Origin: Prorocentrum cordatum
Taxonomy: Eukaryota > Sar > Dinophyceae > Prorocentrales > Prorocentraceae
Length of the DNA stretch: 64,000 nucleotides
Direction of reading: 5' to 3'
Assembly: GCA_963575745.1 (NCBI GenBank)
Contig: CAUYUJ010019895.1
Span: forward strand, 28,501-92,500
The notes below the pieces were generated by a model. It saw nothing but the letters and a program-made list of their open reading frames with translations, had not been told where the DNA came from and ran no database searches. Shown one piece after another: positions 40,086 to 52,106 of this stretch (its first letter is position 1; every line of letters begins with the position of its first letter). The position numbers and the translations under genes were made by a program.

Positions 40086-40515
40086 TGGACATAGTGGGCA
40101 CTACAGACAAGACGCTGGAATAAGGAGCAGCTTGGGTTCGGAAGGGGTTCGATGTTCCTTAGGTTCCTGCAGTGCTGCTCCTCCTGCCCTCCTGGGGCAC
40201 GGAGGCGCTTACAGGGCCAAGAAGGGGTTTCGTTCCTTGTTTAGCGGCCCGACTGAACGCCCGTCCCCCCCCCGTTGGGCGCTCTGTGCACTGCCGCCCT
40301 GCGCACGGCAGGGGGGGGGCGTTACATTATACCCCTCCCCCTGGCCCCCTCCCCCCCTATAATGTCCATGATCGCCAAGAATAGAGAAACGCGCTCGTGC
40401 GGACCGTCGGAAGTGGAAAGTGCTTGTTCAATTCTGTAGTTGGAAATTGGAAATTCCTCTATGGAAATTGGGGGCGTCTCCCGCCACTGGGCTCTCCCAA
40501 CTGGGCACACCACCC
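40086..40515. other. No gene recognised
   Basis: Contains C and G runs at 40265-40320. Nothing coding seen. Confidence 0.35.
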
Positions 40516-40529
40516 ACCCGTCCTGATAT

Positions 40530-40660
40530 TTTTTCGAGACACGGGCCCCAAACCTCTCGACCACTTCCACGGGGCCGGTTTTTCATCCCCGCCCGGTTTT
40601 CGACGGTCCCGAAGCTTGGTGAGGGCCCCGAGAGACCGAAAACGATGAAAACCTCCGTCT
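40530..40660 (-). repeat. Palindromic repeat DR-1, copy 11
   Basis: GGGGCCGGTTTTTCATCC, GGTTTTCGACGGTCCCG, GAGGGCCCCGAGAGACCGAA. Confidence 0.75.
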
Positions 40661-40894
40661 CGATGTTTTTGAGATGCTGGATGTTTGGGAGTGGGGGGGC
40701 GTCATGGATCTCCCCACGCTGGGCACACCACCCACCCCAGGAAGAGCGGGCACGCTCGAGAGGCCCCACAGAAGGGGCCCCGCCTCCGCCGGTTCTGCGG
40801 CTGATCGCTTGAGTTCTGCTTGCAGTCGGCCCGCCGGTGCGGGCGGCACCGACCAGCCCGAGCGGGGGGGGGCGCCCCCGCCATTCCAGACCCT

Positions 40895-41010
40895 TTCGTT
40901 GTTTTCGGCCTCTGGGGGCTCTCGCCGGTCCCAGGTATGAAGCACTGGTGCCTGGGAATGGGTCGAGACTTCTGGGGGTCGACGTTGTGAACAAATCACG
41001 GCGTCGGGGG
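40895..41010 (+). repeat. Palindromic repeat DR-1, copy 12 (internal deletion)
   Basis: GTTTTCGGCCTCTGGGGGCT, GCCGGTCCCAGG, GGGTCGAGACTTCTGGGG, GTCGACGTTGTGAACAAATC. Confidence 0.75.
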
Positions 41011-41066
41011 TCTGGGATCCCTGAGCGCTCCCAGTGCCCCGCTATCCAACCAGGGAGGGCGCGAGG

Positions 41067-41379
41067 AGAAGGAGGAGGAGGAGGAGGAGGAGGAGGAGGA
41101 GGAGGAGGAGGAGCAGGAGGATCGGTCTTTTTCTGATGCTGTCGTGCTGTCGTATTTCTGCTATGACTCTTTTGCAGCTGACCTCTCCAGCCAGTGACTC
41201 CAGGCCGACCGCCCCTGGAGTGACCTGGCTCACTGGTTTTATCTCCCCCCCAGTGGCTGACCTGACCGGGAGACCTTCCTGCCATCAGTGCCTGGGCATC
41301 TCAGGAGGAGAGCGGTGGCAAAGGAGGAGGAGGAGGAATTAGAGGAGAGCGGAGGAGCAGAAGGAGGAGGAGGAACACG

Positions 41380-41380
<1 letters not shown>
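41067..41380. other. (GGA)n stretches around an unassigned 200-bp segment
   Basis: GGA arrays at 41067-41120 and 41320-41375; 41121-41319 is unique-looking and not coding as far as I can tell. Confidence 0.5.
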
Positions 41381-42036
<656 letters not shown>

Positions 42037-42295
42037 TGAGGAGGAGGAGCAGGAGCAGGAGCAGGAGCAGCAGGAGGAGCACCAAGATGAGGAGGAGGAG
42101 GAGCAGCAGCAGGAGGAGGAGGTGGTGGTGCTGGAGGAGGGAGGGGATGCTGACGGAGGAGGAGCACCACGAGGAGGAGGAGGAGGAGGAGGAGGACGAG
42201 GAGGAGGAGGAGCAGGAGGAGGAGGAGAAGGAGGCGGTGGAGAAGAGAAGGCTGAGGAGGGGGGTGGACAAGGAGGCGGAGGAGGAGGAGGGGTG
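42037..42295. repeat. (GGA/GCA)n degenerate microsatellite
   Basis: GAGGAGGAGCAGGAGCAGG and similar. Confidence 0.85.
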
Positions 42296-42303
42296 TCTCT
42301 CAG

Positions 42304-42420
42304 GCGCCGCGGGGCTTGCTGCGGCAGCCCCTCCTGTCCAACCCGCGGCGGCTCGGCGCGCTGTACGGCGTGGTGTCGACGAACACGGCGTCCAGCGGCT
42401 GTTACTCCTTCTCGGCGACC
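42304..42420 (+). CDS. Candidate host exon, 39 codons
   Basis: Preceded by TCTCTCAG (AG at 42302-42303) and followed by GT (42421). The 117-bp frame reads APRGLLRQPLLSNPRRLGAL, then YGVVSTNTASSGCYSFSAT, with normal amino-acid composition amid homopolymer noise. Phase 0 at both ends. The family is not recognised; it could be part of a gene whose other exons lie outside or were missed. Confidence 0.35.
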
Positions 42421-43130
42421 GTTTCTTCTTCTCTACTCCTTCTCTTCGCCTTAAGCAGGACGTCGCGGCCAGCGCCTCGGGCAGAGGCGGTCGGCGGCGC
42501 TCGCCCTGAGTGGGGGCCCCAAGCAGGGCGGCCCCGCATAGGAGCAAGTGCCCTGGCACGTGCCCTGTCCTTGGGGGGCCTGCCACACTGTGAGGGGGGC
42601 CCCAGGGAGCCCGTGCCTGCCGTGGAGCCTCGCCCGTGCGCAGGCGGACGTCCCCGCCGTACGCGCTGCCCCCCCCCTTGGCCTCCACCTACGCGCTGCC
42701 CGTCCAACCCGCCTAGACGTCCGCGCACGCACGCGCGCGCGCCCCCACGCACGCACCCACAACACTCCCACACGCGCCCGCCCGCCCGCCCGCACGCACG
42801 CACGCACGCACGCACGCGCGCCTTCTCCTCCTCCTGTTGCTGAGCCTCCTCCTCTTCCTCCTTGTCATCCTCCTGATCTTCCTCCTCCTCCTCCTCCGCC
42901 GCCTTCGTTTTCATCTCGTGCCGCCCTGCCTCCCTGCTGCTTCCCCGCCTGTCCTCGGCTTCCCCCGTCCCCCCGCCTCCCTCTTCACTACCGCCCCGTC
43001 CTGCTCCTCTCCCCCCCCTTCTTCGGATTTGTTTCCCCATCCTCCCCCCTCCCTCCCTCCCACTCCTCACTTCTCGATCATCCCTCCCCATTCCCATCCT
43101 CATTCCTTGGGTACTCCTCCTCTTCCACCT
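42421..43130. repeat. GC-rich DNA, (GCAC)n and pyrimidine tract
   Basis: 42722-42825 is an ACGC/CGCC tetranucleotide array; 42826-43130 is CTCC-rich. No gene recognised. Confidence 0.6.
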
Positions 43131-43254
43131 GGCCTCCTGTCGCCAAGGAGGGGGGGCAACCCGCGCGCCTTTGCTATACTACTTGTCGGAAACACTCGGC
43201 GCGGAGGCCCCCCTCTGTGCATACCGGTTCCCGGCGCCCTCGTCTGTGCACGTC

Positions 43255-43485
43255 TTATTTGGAGTCCCGAAACGGTGCGGTGACAGACCGTGCGGTGACC
43301 TCGAACTCCCCCAAGACCTCACAGCACGGTCCGTCACCGCACGGTCTTGGGACCTCGGAGGCCCCAGTCGCCCGAGACGTCCTCGGAGAACGACCCGAGT
43401 CCCAAAACCGTGCGGTGACCCCGAATCCCCACTGACTCACTGCACGGTGTGGTCACCGCCCCGTTCGGGGGCGCCCGATCTGATG
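43255..43485. repeat. Cluster of GTGCGGTGAC repeats on both strands
   Basis: GTGCGGTGAC at 43274, 43290 and 43411; GTCACCGCAC and near matches at 43333 and 43443-43457. The direct and inverted copies allow several hairpins. Confidence 0.6.
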
Positions 43486-43549
43486 TGAATTATCCTAGCC
43501 TATCGCGACTGAGCTGAGCGCTCCCTGGCATCTCCCCAAATGCTATGCT

Positions 43550-44410
43550 TGTTTCGTCGGCATGATGTTTGGGACTCCGAAGGAGGGAGGCGTCGGGGGT
43601 GCCCGCGTCAGCACGTCGCTTGAGGGGCCCCACGACCCAGACGCGACTTGGCACGTGCATCACGCCTCGGTGGCTCCCGCCTTGGGGTGCCCAAGTGCAT
43701 GCGTGCTCCATCGCGGTGGTCATTGGCCTCCGAAGAGGAGAGAGTCCAAGGGCTTCCTCGAGGGCGCGAAGTTATTCGCGCTTCGCGGTTCGGCCCCGAT
43801 TCCTCCTCATCCTCCTCTTCTCCCCTGGGAGGCGGCGCGAGAGCGCGAAGTTATTCGCAATTAGCGCTTCGCGCAGCGCGAAGCGCAAAGTTGGGAGCCC
43901 TTGATTCTGGGTGCGAACGTGCCCGTGACACCCCCCCCCCTCCCCTTGCCCTGGGGGCTCGCCCTTGGGGGTGCCCAAGTGCGATGCCTGCTGCATCGCG
44001 GTGATCATGGGGCTCTCGAGAGGAGCATGGAGCGCCGAACGGGGCGGACCGATTGAGGCATCCCCCCCACGTGTGGGCGCGAACGCGCTCGTGATATACC
44101 CCCTGGCGGCTCGCCCTTGCGCCGAAACTGGTGGACCGCGTGAGAAATTCCCCCCCCAACTGTGGGTGCGACCGTGCATGTGATACACCCCTGGCGGCCC
44201 CCCCTTGGGGGTCACAAGTGCTACGCCTGCCATATCGCGGTGACCATGTGACTCTCAGAAGAGATGAGTCTGGGACGCAGAAACCAGCGAGCCGCTTGAG
44301 ACATCCTCCCACTTTCTCTTGGCGCCAACGGACCCGCGAAACACTCCCTGGCGGCTCTCCCATTACGGCGTCCAAGTGCCACGCCTGCTATACCGTTTTG
44401 CGCATGAGTA
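43550..44410. repeat. Diverged tandem array related to the 152-bp array
   Basis: GCCCAAGTGC.ATGC, CATCGCGGTGATCA, GCGAACGTGCCCGTGA and CTGGCGGCTCGCCCTTG recur about four times with irregular spacing. GCGAACG..CCGTGA and CCCTGGCGGCTC are shared with 28035-28632. Confidence 0.65.
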
Positions 44411-44790
44411 GCTGAGTGTGGGCAGCGCTGAGTGTGAGCCTGAGTCTGCGTGAGTTTGAGTGTGAACGGTCGGTATGTGCGTATGAGCATGAGTCCTAGT
44501 GCGAATGAGCATGAGTCCTAGTATGTCGTGGACGAGTATGCGTGGATCTGGATAAGAGTCGTCTGTGCTTGGGTGAGTGTGATTATGGGCGAGTCTGAGC
44601 CTCTGGATCTGAGTGAGTGAGTGAGTCTGAGTATGCGTGAGAGTGTGAGTCAGTCTGGGTGTGGATTTTGGTGTGGGTGGTCTGCGTACGATTGAGTCGG
44701 GGCACCAGTGAATCTGAGTGTCAGTGAGTCTGTGTCCGAGTGAGTCTGGGTGTGACTCAGTCCGAGTACGGATGGGTCCGGGCATGCGGG
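44405..44790. repeat. Minisatellite of GAGTCTGAGTGTGAG type
   Basis: Degenerate GAGTxTG units. Same array order as at 28.0-28.8 kb (152-bp type, then GAGT type). Confidence 0.75.
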
Positions 44791-44864
44791 ATCTGAGAGG
44801 GAGGAGAGAGAACAAGAGGGGAGGCGGATGCGTCACACTCAACAGCACGAGCGCTAAATTTCAG

Positions 44865-45040
44865 GTACGTGGAGCAATTCAAAGTTTATGTCTTTGGCTT
44901 TCAACGTGGACGTTTCAGCGCCGACGCTGCAAAATCATATGCTTGGCGGGAGTGGGCCGCGGCGCGCCTCGTCGAAGCCGCCGCTCTCGCCCTGACTTTT
45001 TCTCCTGCGACTGGAGGTCCTGCTCGGGCTTGCGGCGCGC
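44865..45040 (+). CDS. Candidate host exon
   Basis: Preceded by GCTAAATTTCAG (AG at 44863-44864). The frame reads YVEQFKVYVFGFQRGRF, then SADAAKSYAWREWAAARLVE and AAALALTFSPATGG. Composition and mixed hydrophobic spacing look like real protein. It then enters (GAG)n; a GT lies at 45041, another at 45017. The family is not recognised. Of the four exon-like stretches this has the most natural intron end. Confidence 0.4.
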
Positions 45041-45044
45041 GTTT

Positions 45045-45244
45045 GGAGGAGGAGGAGGAGGAGAAGAGGAGGAGGAGGAGGAGGAGGAAGAGGAGGAGGA
45101 AGGGAGGAGGAGGAGAAGGAGGAGGCAGGAGGAGGAGGAGGAGGAGGAGAGGAGGAGGAGGAGGAGAGGAGAGGAGCAGGAGGAGGAGCAGGAGAGGAGG
45201 AGGAGGAGGAGGAGAGGAGGGGAGGGAGAGGAGGAGGAGGAGAA

Positions 45245-45275
<31 letters not shown>

Positions 45276-45465
45276 GAGGAGGAGAGAGGGAGGGAGGAGG
45301 AGGAGGAGGAGGAGGAGGAGAGGAGGAGGAGGAGGAGAGAGGAGGAGGAGGAGGAGGAGGGAGGGAGGAGGAGGGAGAGGAGAGGGGAGGAGGGAGGAGG
45401 GAGAGAGGGAGGGAGGGAGGGAGGGAGGGAGGGAGGGATGAGGAGGAGAGGAGGAGGAGGAGGCG
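45045..45465. repeat. (GGA)n microsatellite
   Basis: About 420 bp of GGA/GAGG repeats, plus strand. Confidence 0.95.
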
Positions 45466-45800
45466 GATTTATCCTGCGGGTGGAGCTGCCGCTCGGGTCT
45501 TTGTGGCGAGGTCGACGCAGGTCGTCGTCGGCGTTCTCCGCGAGCGGGCGAGGCCGTCGCTCTCGCACCCCGGCGCCGCGCAGGCCTCGCGTGACAGTGG
45601 CGCTCTTCCCGCCACGGGCGCGGCGGACCTAGGTCATCACAGGCCTCCGACCTCAACGTCTCCTTGAACACGGTTCGGGGCCAGATTCGCATCATAGCGG
45701 TATTCGAGGCGTGCATCACAGCCGCCTCACCATGGCCAATCAGTCCATGTTCTCGTCATTGACTTCATCACATGCGTAGCATGCTTTCCCCTCGGGTCAG
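45466..45800. other. No gene recognised
   Basis: GC-rich to 45640, lower after. Nothing identified. Confidence 0.35.
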
Positions 45801-45804
45801 GAAA

Positions 45805-45965
45805 CAAAATCTCGGCGGGAGGTTTCCTTATATTTTCGGCCTCGGGGGGCCCGTACAGGGCCCCGGGACCGCTAGCAAAAATCAACCCGGGATGAAGAAC
45901 CGGTCTCGGTGAAGGGGGCCAGACCTCTGGGGGTCGACGTTGCGAGAAAACCACGGCGTCGGAGG
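45805..45965 (+). repeat. Palindromic repeat DR-1, copy 13
   Basis: ACAAAATCTCGGCGGGAGG, ATATTTTCGGCCTCGGGG, CAACCCGGGATGAAGAACCG, GTCGACGTTGCGAGAAAAC. Confidence 0.85.
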
Positions 45966-46351
45966 TCTGGGGATGCGTGCTGCTCGCCAAAGCTTTTCAG
46001 GTTCCGCGCCAGCGGGCGACGTGCCGACCTCGCCCTCGCTCTGTCTACGCGTCGCTTGGGCGGCGTTCCCGCGTGGGCAAAGCGCACGCCTCTCGTGCGC
46101 CGGCTCGCACGATGAGCGGCAGCGGCATCTCGGGCCGCGCGAGGGCGGGTTGGCAGCGCTGCCCCCGCCCAGCCCCCTCGCTCTCTGCAGGGGAACGCGG
46201 CAGAGCTCTCTCGGCGCGGCGCACGGCTTTGTCCTCGCCGCGCTCCTATCGGGAGCGTGGCCGCCCGAGGGGCGGCTAATTAGATGGTGCTCTCGCCGCA
46301 GTGCCGCGCAAGGTTTTCTCTGGGGTCCCGCTTCCGCGTCGGAGATGTTGA
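45966..46351. other. No gene recognised
   Basis: GC-rich, unique-looking. Confidence 0.35.
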
Positions 46352-46500
46352 GTCGGGCCTGTCCCTCTACAGGAGGAATCTTCGAAAATGGTCCCCAAAT
46401 AGTCTGGGGACGACTGTTTGCGCATTTGGGATCAGTTTTGTTTCTTTTTCCGCATTTTTCTTTTTCTTCCAGAATCCCCTTGTGGGGGGACACACCCGAC
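46352..46500. mobile_element. MITE-like element M1, copy d (both TIRs)
   Basis: 149 bp. Left GTCGGGCCTGTCCCTCTACA, right CTTGTGGGGGGACACACCCGAC. The interior, GTCTGGGGACGACTGTTTG and a T-rich tract, matches copy c. Confidence 0.75.
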
Positions 46501-46689
46501 CGAAAAATAATCCGAGGTGGGACCGCGCGCGAGCGCCTTCCGTCTGGGAGGCGGGAGCGCTTCCCAAACCAAGTGCCGCATCAAGTTGTGCCGCAATGGC
46601 CAGCTATGGGAGGGATCGTGGGCGTGGGCGGGGCCCGCTCACGCGTTCGACCTGGCTTATTTGAATACATACTTCCTTTCTCTTCCTCA

Positions 46690-46752
46690 TCCCCCTCCTC
46701 CTCCTCCTCCTTCTCCTCCTCCTCCTCCTCCTCCTTCTCCTCTTCATCATCA
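46690..46752. repeat. (TCC)n then (ATC)3, 5' flank of LINE B
   Basis: CTCCTC repeats end in TTCATCATCA just before the spliced leader. Confidence 0.85.
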
Positions 46753-46774
46753 TCCGCAGCCATTTTGGCTTAAG
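46753..46774 (+). other. Spliced-leader relic at the 5' end of LINE B
   Basis: 22 bases match the dinoflagellate spliced leader with two transitions (C for T at 46757, T for C at 46771). The following TAGCCAAG (46775-46782) may be a shrunken second copy. It marks the first base of an mRNA that was trans-spliced before reverse transcription. Confidence 0.8.
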
Positions 46775-46998
46775 TAGCCAAGGTGGTCTTTTCCACTGCC
46801 TAAGCGGGGTAGGCTCCCATTCCAGCCCATTGCTCTTTCGTTCACGCAGCCACACTCAGGGGCGAGCTGCCGCCCGCCAGGGTTCCATATCTTCCATGTT
46901 TTGGCGTGCTGTCTTCTCCGTGGTGTTGAGATCGCTGCCGTTCGGTTACAGGTGAATCGTCCCGTCCCTCTGTTCTGGCCACGGCGGTGTTTTTCGCT

Positions 46999-48190
46999 AT
47001 GGCTTCAAGCGGCACGTCGAGGTCCTCCTCTAGTCCCACGCGGGATCGGCGTAGGCAGCGTCGCCGCGAGGGTGATGCCAGTGGTTCCCGCAGCGTTCGT
47101 GGTCAACGTCGACAGCGCAGAGCACATCGTGACGACAGACAGCTCACACCAGTGGATCGCCGCGCGGGCACGTCAGGAGGACCCGCCTCACAACGTCGAC
47201 TACAACAGCCAGGACACCATCAAAGAGGTGATGCTGAATTATTCCGAGCGTGGGAGGACTGCCCCACCTTTCCTGATGAAGAGAGACGAACTGGTGAGGA
47301 TCCGCTTCGCCACAGTGGCTCATGGCAGAAGCTCGAGCGGTCGGCTCCACCCTCTCGTGAGCCTGACAATCGAAGGCTACATGTTCCAGGGTCTGCCGAA
47401 TTGGAGGAGAGCCTCTCTGCCGTCTTCTCAGACCACATGCAGAAAGTTACGCAACGTCTTCAGCAAGAAACCACCGCCATCATGCAGTCAGCGACGACCG
47501 CGCTCCAGAGTGAGTTCCAGCTGGTCATTTCGTAGGTGCATCAGCAACGGGGCCGCATCGACGCTTTTGACACCAGTCTCCGTGAGTTCGGCAGTCGCAC
47601 GCAGATCGCCGAGCAGGAGCAGCAGCAGATGCGTTCGGACATCGAGCGCGTTCAGTCTTCTCTCGCCATGGCAGAGGCCACGCTCCCGCCGCTCGACGCG
47701 GCTGCACTCGCAATATGGGATCGCCCACCCTACCCACACCTTCACAGCATCGGAGCGCCCTCGGCTATCGAGCCTGCGGAGGTTCGGCGCTCATTGGAGC
47801 CATGGGTCACTGCAGCAGGTTCCCCCCCCTCAGCGACGACGAGTTCATTGGTGATGTCCCATCGCGCAGGTTCTTTCTTCGAGTGCTGTGAGGTCCTGCA
47901 GCTTCAACGAGGAGCATTTCGCTCGCGCGCAAATTGCGCAACGGAGGTCAGCGGATAACATTCTCTGCTCCGAACACGTCTGGGGCCATCGCGCCTCTCT
48001 ACATCGACGCAGACAAATCACCCAAACAGCTGAGGCGAGAACTACAGTCCAAGCGTCTGGTTCGCTTGCTTGCCGAACGACATTCTCAAAATCACTTCCG
48101 TCGCGTTGGCGACGAAGGCATCGTCTCCATCGATGCGGTCCCGCTCGTCGCGCTCGAAATCGGCTCTACTGCAGCTGAGAGCACGCGGCT
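46999..48190 (+). pseudogene. LINE B ORF1
   Basis: ATG 46999 opens MASSGTSRSSSSPTRDRRRQ, basic and disordered. A coiled coil follows (LQQETTAIMQSATTALQSEF), interrupted by an in-frame TAG at 47533-47535, after which the same frame continues with HQQRGRIDAFDTSLREF and AEQEQQQMRSDIERVQSSL. It ends at 47958; a +/- shift then continues ORF1-like sequence (APLYIDADKSPKQLRRELQS), comparable to the last domain of LINE C ORF1. The protein would bind element RNA. Confidence 0.65.
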
Positions 48191-48299
48191 TCGGTGGGAT
48201 GGGCAAGTTCTACAACGGTTCAACCAATCGCTGCCGAGTTCCAGTGGCTCTGCCGCGCGACCGACACCTCGCTGTGGTCCATCCAGCCCCCGCTGGTCT

Positions 48300-51280
48300 C
48301 CGCGGCGCTCCTCTTCCAGCTCAGCGGGCGCGCGCGTGGTCAGCAGGAATGCGCGTGGCCTGCGCTGCTGGCACCCGCGATGGAGGAGGTGTAAGCTTGC
48401 CAAGCTCGAGAGGCTCTTGAGGAAGGGTGCCATCGTGCTCATTCAAGAGTACCACGGAGTCTCTATGCAGCTGGGGGTCGCGTCCGCCTGCTTCCCCTTC
48501 CCGTGCCAGGTCTTCCACTCCCATGCCGAGGCCACGCGCGAGGGCGGCGTCGTGTCTTTGGCCCCGTGGCCGCAGGCACCACCCGATGAGGCTCGGCCGG
48601 TGGTTCGGCGTCATCCGCTGGTACCTGGGCGCGCTGCTGCTTCGGAAATCGCTCATCCCATCGCCGCCCCCCTTTTCTGGATGCTCAATGTACACAACTA
48701 TGGCATCTCAGAGTTAGCTCGTCGAGCGCTGGACCAGCACTGGCGTGGCGCTGCGATCTGGGGCGCGGAGGGCCCCTTTGCTGCGCTCATTCCTGGCCAT
48801 GGGTTACCTCGGCATTCGCGATGGCAACGCTTACAACGATGACGAGCCCCTGTCGGTGTCGAGTGCGCTCCCCACGCCGCGCACCGACCAGTCAATCGAG
48901 ACGTTCTGGCGCCCGCTCATCGTCCTCGTTCTAGAGACTCGTTCTCCGATCCCCACTCACTTCTGCTGGCAGCACTACAAGGCGTCTGCGATCGTTCGCG
49001 CTTTCATCGGCATCCCTGCGCACCTCCTCCTGGACACTGGTGTTTTCGTCAATGTGGACGCTGGCCCCATGGAGATGCCGCGGCCCAGGTTGAGCGCCCA
49101 TTCCATGCTCTGCCCCCCCATGCGCCCCAAGGCTCCTAGTCGCGCTGCGGAACGCCGCATCCCTGATGTGGTCTTCTGCGACGCTAGGTACAAAGAAATA
49201 ATGGACGGGCTTCTCGCGGTCGCTAACCTGGAGCGCTTCTCCCCTGTCCAGCGGTGGCCCTACGCGATTGACTTCCTGACCGAGGTGGCTCGTCAGACAC
49301 GTGATGAACTGCAACGGGTCCCTTTTCGCCCCCATGGTCGTCGCGCGGTTGATGGCCGATCGTTCGCCATGAGGAGCATCTCTCGCGCGGTCTGGCGGCA
49401 AGATGCTGAGTTGGCGGCGCTGCTGATCCCCTCCGCGTCGGAAGGATCGCGGTTCCTACGACTGGAAAGCGGAGTGGGTCGATTGCTTCATCACGATGGG
49501 GTTCGGCGACAGTTTCGTTCCCTTTTTGTTGCCGAATTAGATGCAGCTCAACATCGCGCGGTTCAGGCGGCGCAACAAGTACTGCGAGCGGGGGGCGCTC
49601 TTGGGGCTGCCGCCCATTGCAAGCAGTTGCTCCGCGCGCCCCGCGGGCCCCTGGAACATCTGAGGGCAGCTCACGGTGCTCCGTACTCTCTGAAGTATTC
49701 CATTGTTGCGTTTTCTTCCACGGGCTCCGATCCGTTGGATGCTTATGAATGCTTTCGGCATCCTTCGCAGGTTGGGCCTCTATCGCTGCGTAATAGGGAT
49801 TTCAAGATTCACGCGGCGCCTGCCAACCACAAGCATGACAACCTCGTGCAGGAGTGCGCGCATGAGGGCCAGCAGGGCTTTGTGCCACGCCGCAATTTCT
49901 TGCGTAACCCAGCGAGCCTCGACACCGCTGCGAGGCGTGCGAGCTTTCGCGTGTCGGCAGCTCATGACTGTCCAGTCTCCGCTCGATGTTGCCACTGCAT
50001 CTCCATCGCTGGGCCATCATTGGCTCGGGGCGGTGCTTGCGCGGCTTGGCCCGCCCGAGGGGCATCGCATTTCTGCTTTCTATTATGCGCCGCGTAGTCT
50101 CGCTGCTGTCAATGGTGAACAGCAGCTCATGTTTTACATGCAGTCTGGGGTGAGGCAGCGCTGCCCGCTCCCTGGCTCTGTCTGGGCCACTGTCATGGAC
50201 CCGCTGCACCGACTGATGGGGGAAGTCTCGCTGTCGTCGTAGGGCGACTGTCGTGGAGTGGTAGGAGGGTGTACCGACGACGCTGGCTTAGTGCAGCCAC
50301 GCCGTCCTGATTTGCCGCGCGATTTGCTTGTGTTTTCTGAGGCCGAGCGGCTGGCTCACCCGCGCCTCCAGACCCAGAAGGTTGTGCTCGTGCCTGTGTT
50401 GCTGTACAGTAGTTCTGCTCTCTCGGTACTCAGCTATCTCGCTCAGCTCCCCCCCCCGTCCCACGATGGGTGCTGCTCTGCGCAAAGTTCTACGGTTGCC
50501 GCACTGACCGTCTCGTAAGGCAGATCTGTTTGCCTTCAAAGAACACGCTCTCTTCGCGTCTGCTTCTGTACAGCTGTTCAGCGCCTCCAGTCTCGCGCGC
50601 TGTGCGTTTCATGCTTTGGCAGATTGGCACGGTGACTTCCATGCATGGTCGGAGCAGGTGATCCATGACCTGCCGCTTGTGGCTTGGCTGCGTGGCAAAT
50701 GGAGTGCTCCTTGCTGTCGCATGCGGCAGGGCTTTGTGCAGCGCTTCCATGCCATGGCGGACCGCTCGCCTGCTGCAGGTGTCTCTGATGTCCACTGGCA
50801 TCCCGCCGCGGCTGCGGCGTGCGAAGAGTTCAGTAAGCTGCAGCTGATTGTGGGGTCGGTTGGGGAGCGGTGGGGGGGAGTGCATCGTGACTCTGCGCAA
50901 CGATTGCTCAGCGTGGCAATGGTTCATTCTCAAGACGCTCGCGGGAGGCTGGACCACCTCGTGCCGCATGCACGTTTGTGTGGCTCCTCCTCCTGCCCGC
51001 TCGGCTGTCCCGATGAGGCCGATGCGTTGTCCCTCTACCTATCCTGTCCGGTCTTTCGTCGCCTCCTGTTTTTCCGGCCTCTCCCATTCATCTGCTGGGC
51101 CTCGCGGCCCTTAATGAGTACAATTCCGCCATCTGTGCGATGACCCGCGCATCAGCCCTCACGCTGTGCGTTCTGGCGTTCCGAGGGTATCACAATGCCA
51201 AGACAACCTGCGCCGACCGCTCAGCGCTGAGCTGCTTAACGGTGTCCTAGCTGCCGCACGTCACGCTACTTTCAAGTAGG
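48300..51280 (+). pseudogene. LINE B ORF2 (endonuclease and reverse transcriptase), broken
   Basis: Endonuclease: VVSRNARGL (about 48333), AIVLIQEYHG (48430), a DGNAYNDDEP block after a frame change at about 48800. RT: QQGFVPRRNFLRN (49870), LDVATASPSLGHHW carrying the first catalytic Asp, in another frame (49978), SGVRQRCPLPGS (50143, one change from QGCPLSG), and GGCTDDAGLV (50267), the YxDD site. A CPLGCPDEADALSLYLSCP block near 50997 matches the Cys-His motif of LINE C but with His replaced by Leu. It ends RHATFK-stop at 51280. At least five frame breaks; not functional. Confidence 0.75.
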
Positions 51281-51312
51281 CAGCTGTGGACGAACAACGC
51301 CAGGACACGGTC

Positions 51313-51341
51313 GATCATCATCATCATCATCATCATCATCG

Positions 51342-51384
<43 letters not shown>

Positions 51385-51421
51385 TATCATTATCATTATC
51401 ATTATCATTATCATTATCATT

Positions 51422-51465
<44 letters not shown>
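51313..51465. repeat. (ATC)n/(ATT) tail of LINE B
   Basis: CATCATCATC with a CATTATCATTATCATT phase at 51380-51422. It begins 33 bp after the ORF2 stop. Confidence 0.9.
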
Positions 51466-51889
51466 TTTCCTTGTCCTTTTCCTCGTCCTCCTCCTCCTCC
51501 TCTTCTTTTTCCTCCCCATTCAGCTTCTCATCCTGCTCTTCTGTCTCCACCTCATGATCCTGCTGGTGTTTTGCCTCCTCCCGCGCTTCCCCCCTCTCCT
51601 GCAGCTCCGCATCATCATTTTCCTTTCACCTGCTCCTGCCCGTGCTCTTCGTCCCGTTTGCGGCTCATTATTTTTCTCGTCCGAGTCCACTCTTTTACCT
51701 CCTTCCCTTCCGTTCCCTCCCCCCAGTCCGCCTTCCCCCCTCCCGTCCCATCCCCATCTCTCCACTTCCGCCTCCCTTCTCGAGCTCGAGCTGGTGGCGA
51801 TACTGTCGGTTCGGACTGGCGCCTTCGTCCTCCCTCTTCCTCCTCGTCCCTCCTCCTCCTTCTCCTTTTCCTCATCCTCCTCCTCCTCC
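51466..51889. repeat. Pyrimidine-rich spacer between LINEs B and C
   Basis: TTCCTCGTCCTCCTC-type degenerate sequence; similar DNA follows the tail of LINE C (57121-57290). No gene. Confidence 0.6.
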
Positions 51890-51945
51890 TCATTATCATC
51901 CTCATCATCATCAGCAGCAGCAGCAGCATCATCATCATCATCATG

Positions 51946-51976
<31 letters not shown>

Positions 51977-52052
51977 GCATCAGCATTATCATCATCATCG
52001 TCATCATCATCATCATCATCATAATCATCATCATCATCATCATTATCATCAC

Positions 52053-52084
<32 letters not shown>
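51890..52084. repeat. (ATC)n, 5' flank of LINE C
   Basis: CAT/CATCAG repeats with CAGCAGCAGCAG at 51911. The array touches the first base of the spliced leader. Confidence 0.95.
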
Positions 52085-52087
<3 letters not shown>

Positions 52088-52106
52088 GTAGCCATTTTGG
52101 CTCAAG
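52085..52106 (+). other. Spliced leader at the 5' end of LINE C, intact
   Basis: Perfect 22-base match to the dinoflagellate leader (T at the variable first position, then CCGTAGCC, ATTTTGG, CTCAAG). Leaders are added to mRNA by trans-splicing, so this DNA derives from a mature mRNA. Confidence 0.95.

Larger units (their letters stand above)
46753..51312 (+). mobile_element. LINE B, non-LTR retrotransposon, decayed
   Basis: Runs from the spliced leader to an (ATC)n tail. Holds an ORF1 with coiled coil, then endonuclease, reverse transcriptase and a Cys-rich C-terminus spread over several frames. Same clade as LINE C by RT motifs, tail and domain order, but much more damaged, so older. Confidence 0.8.
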
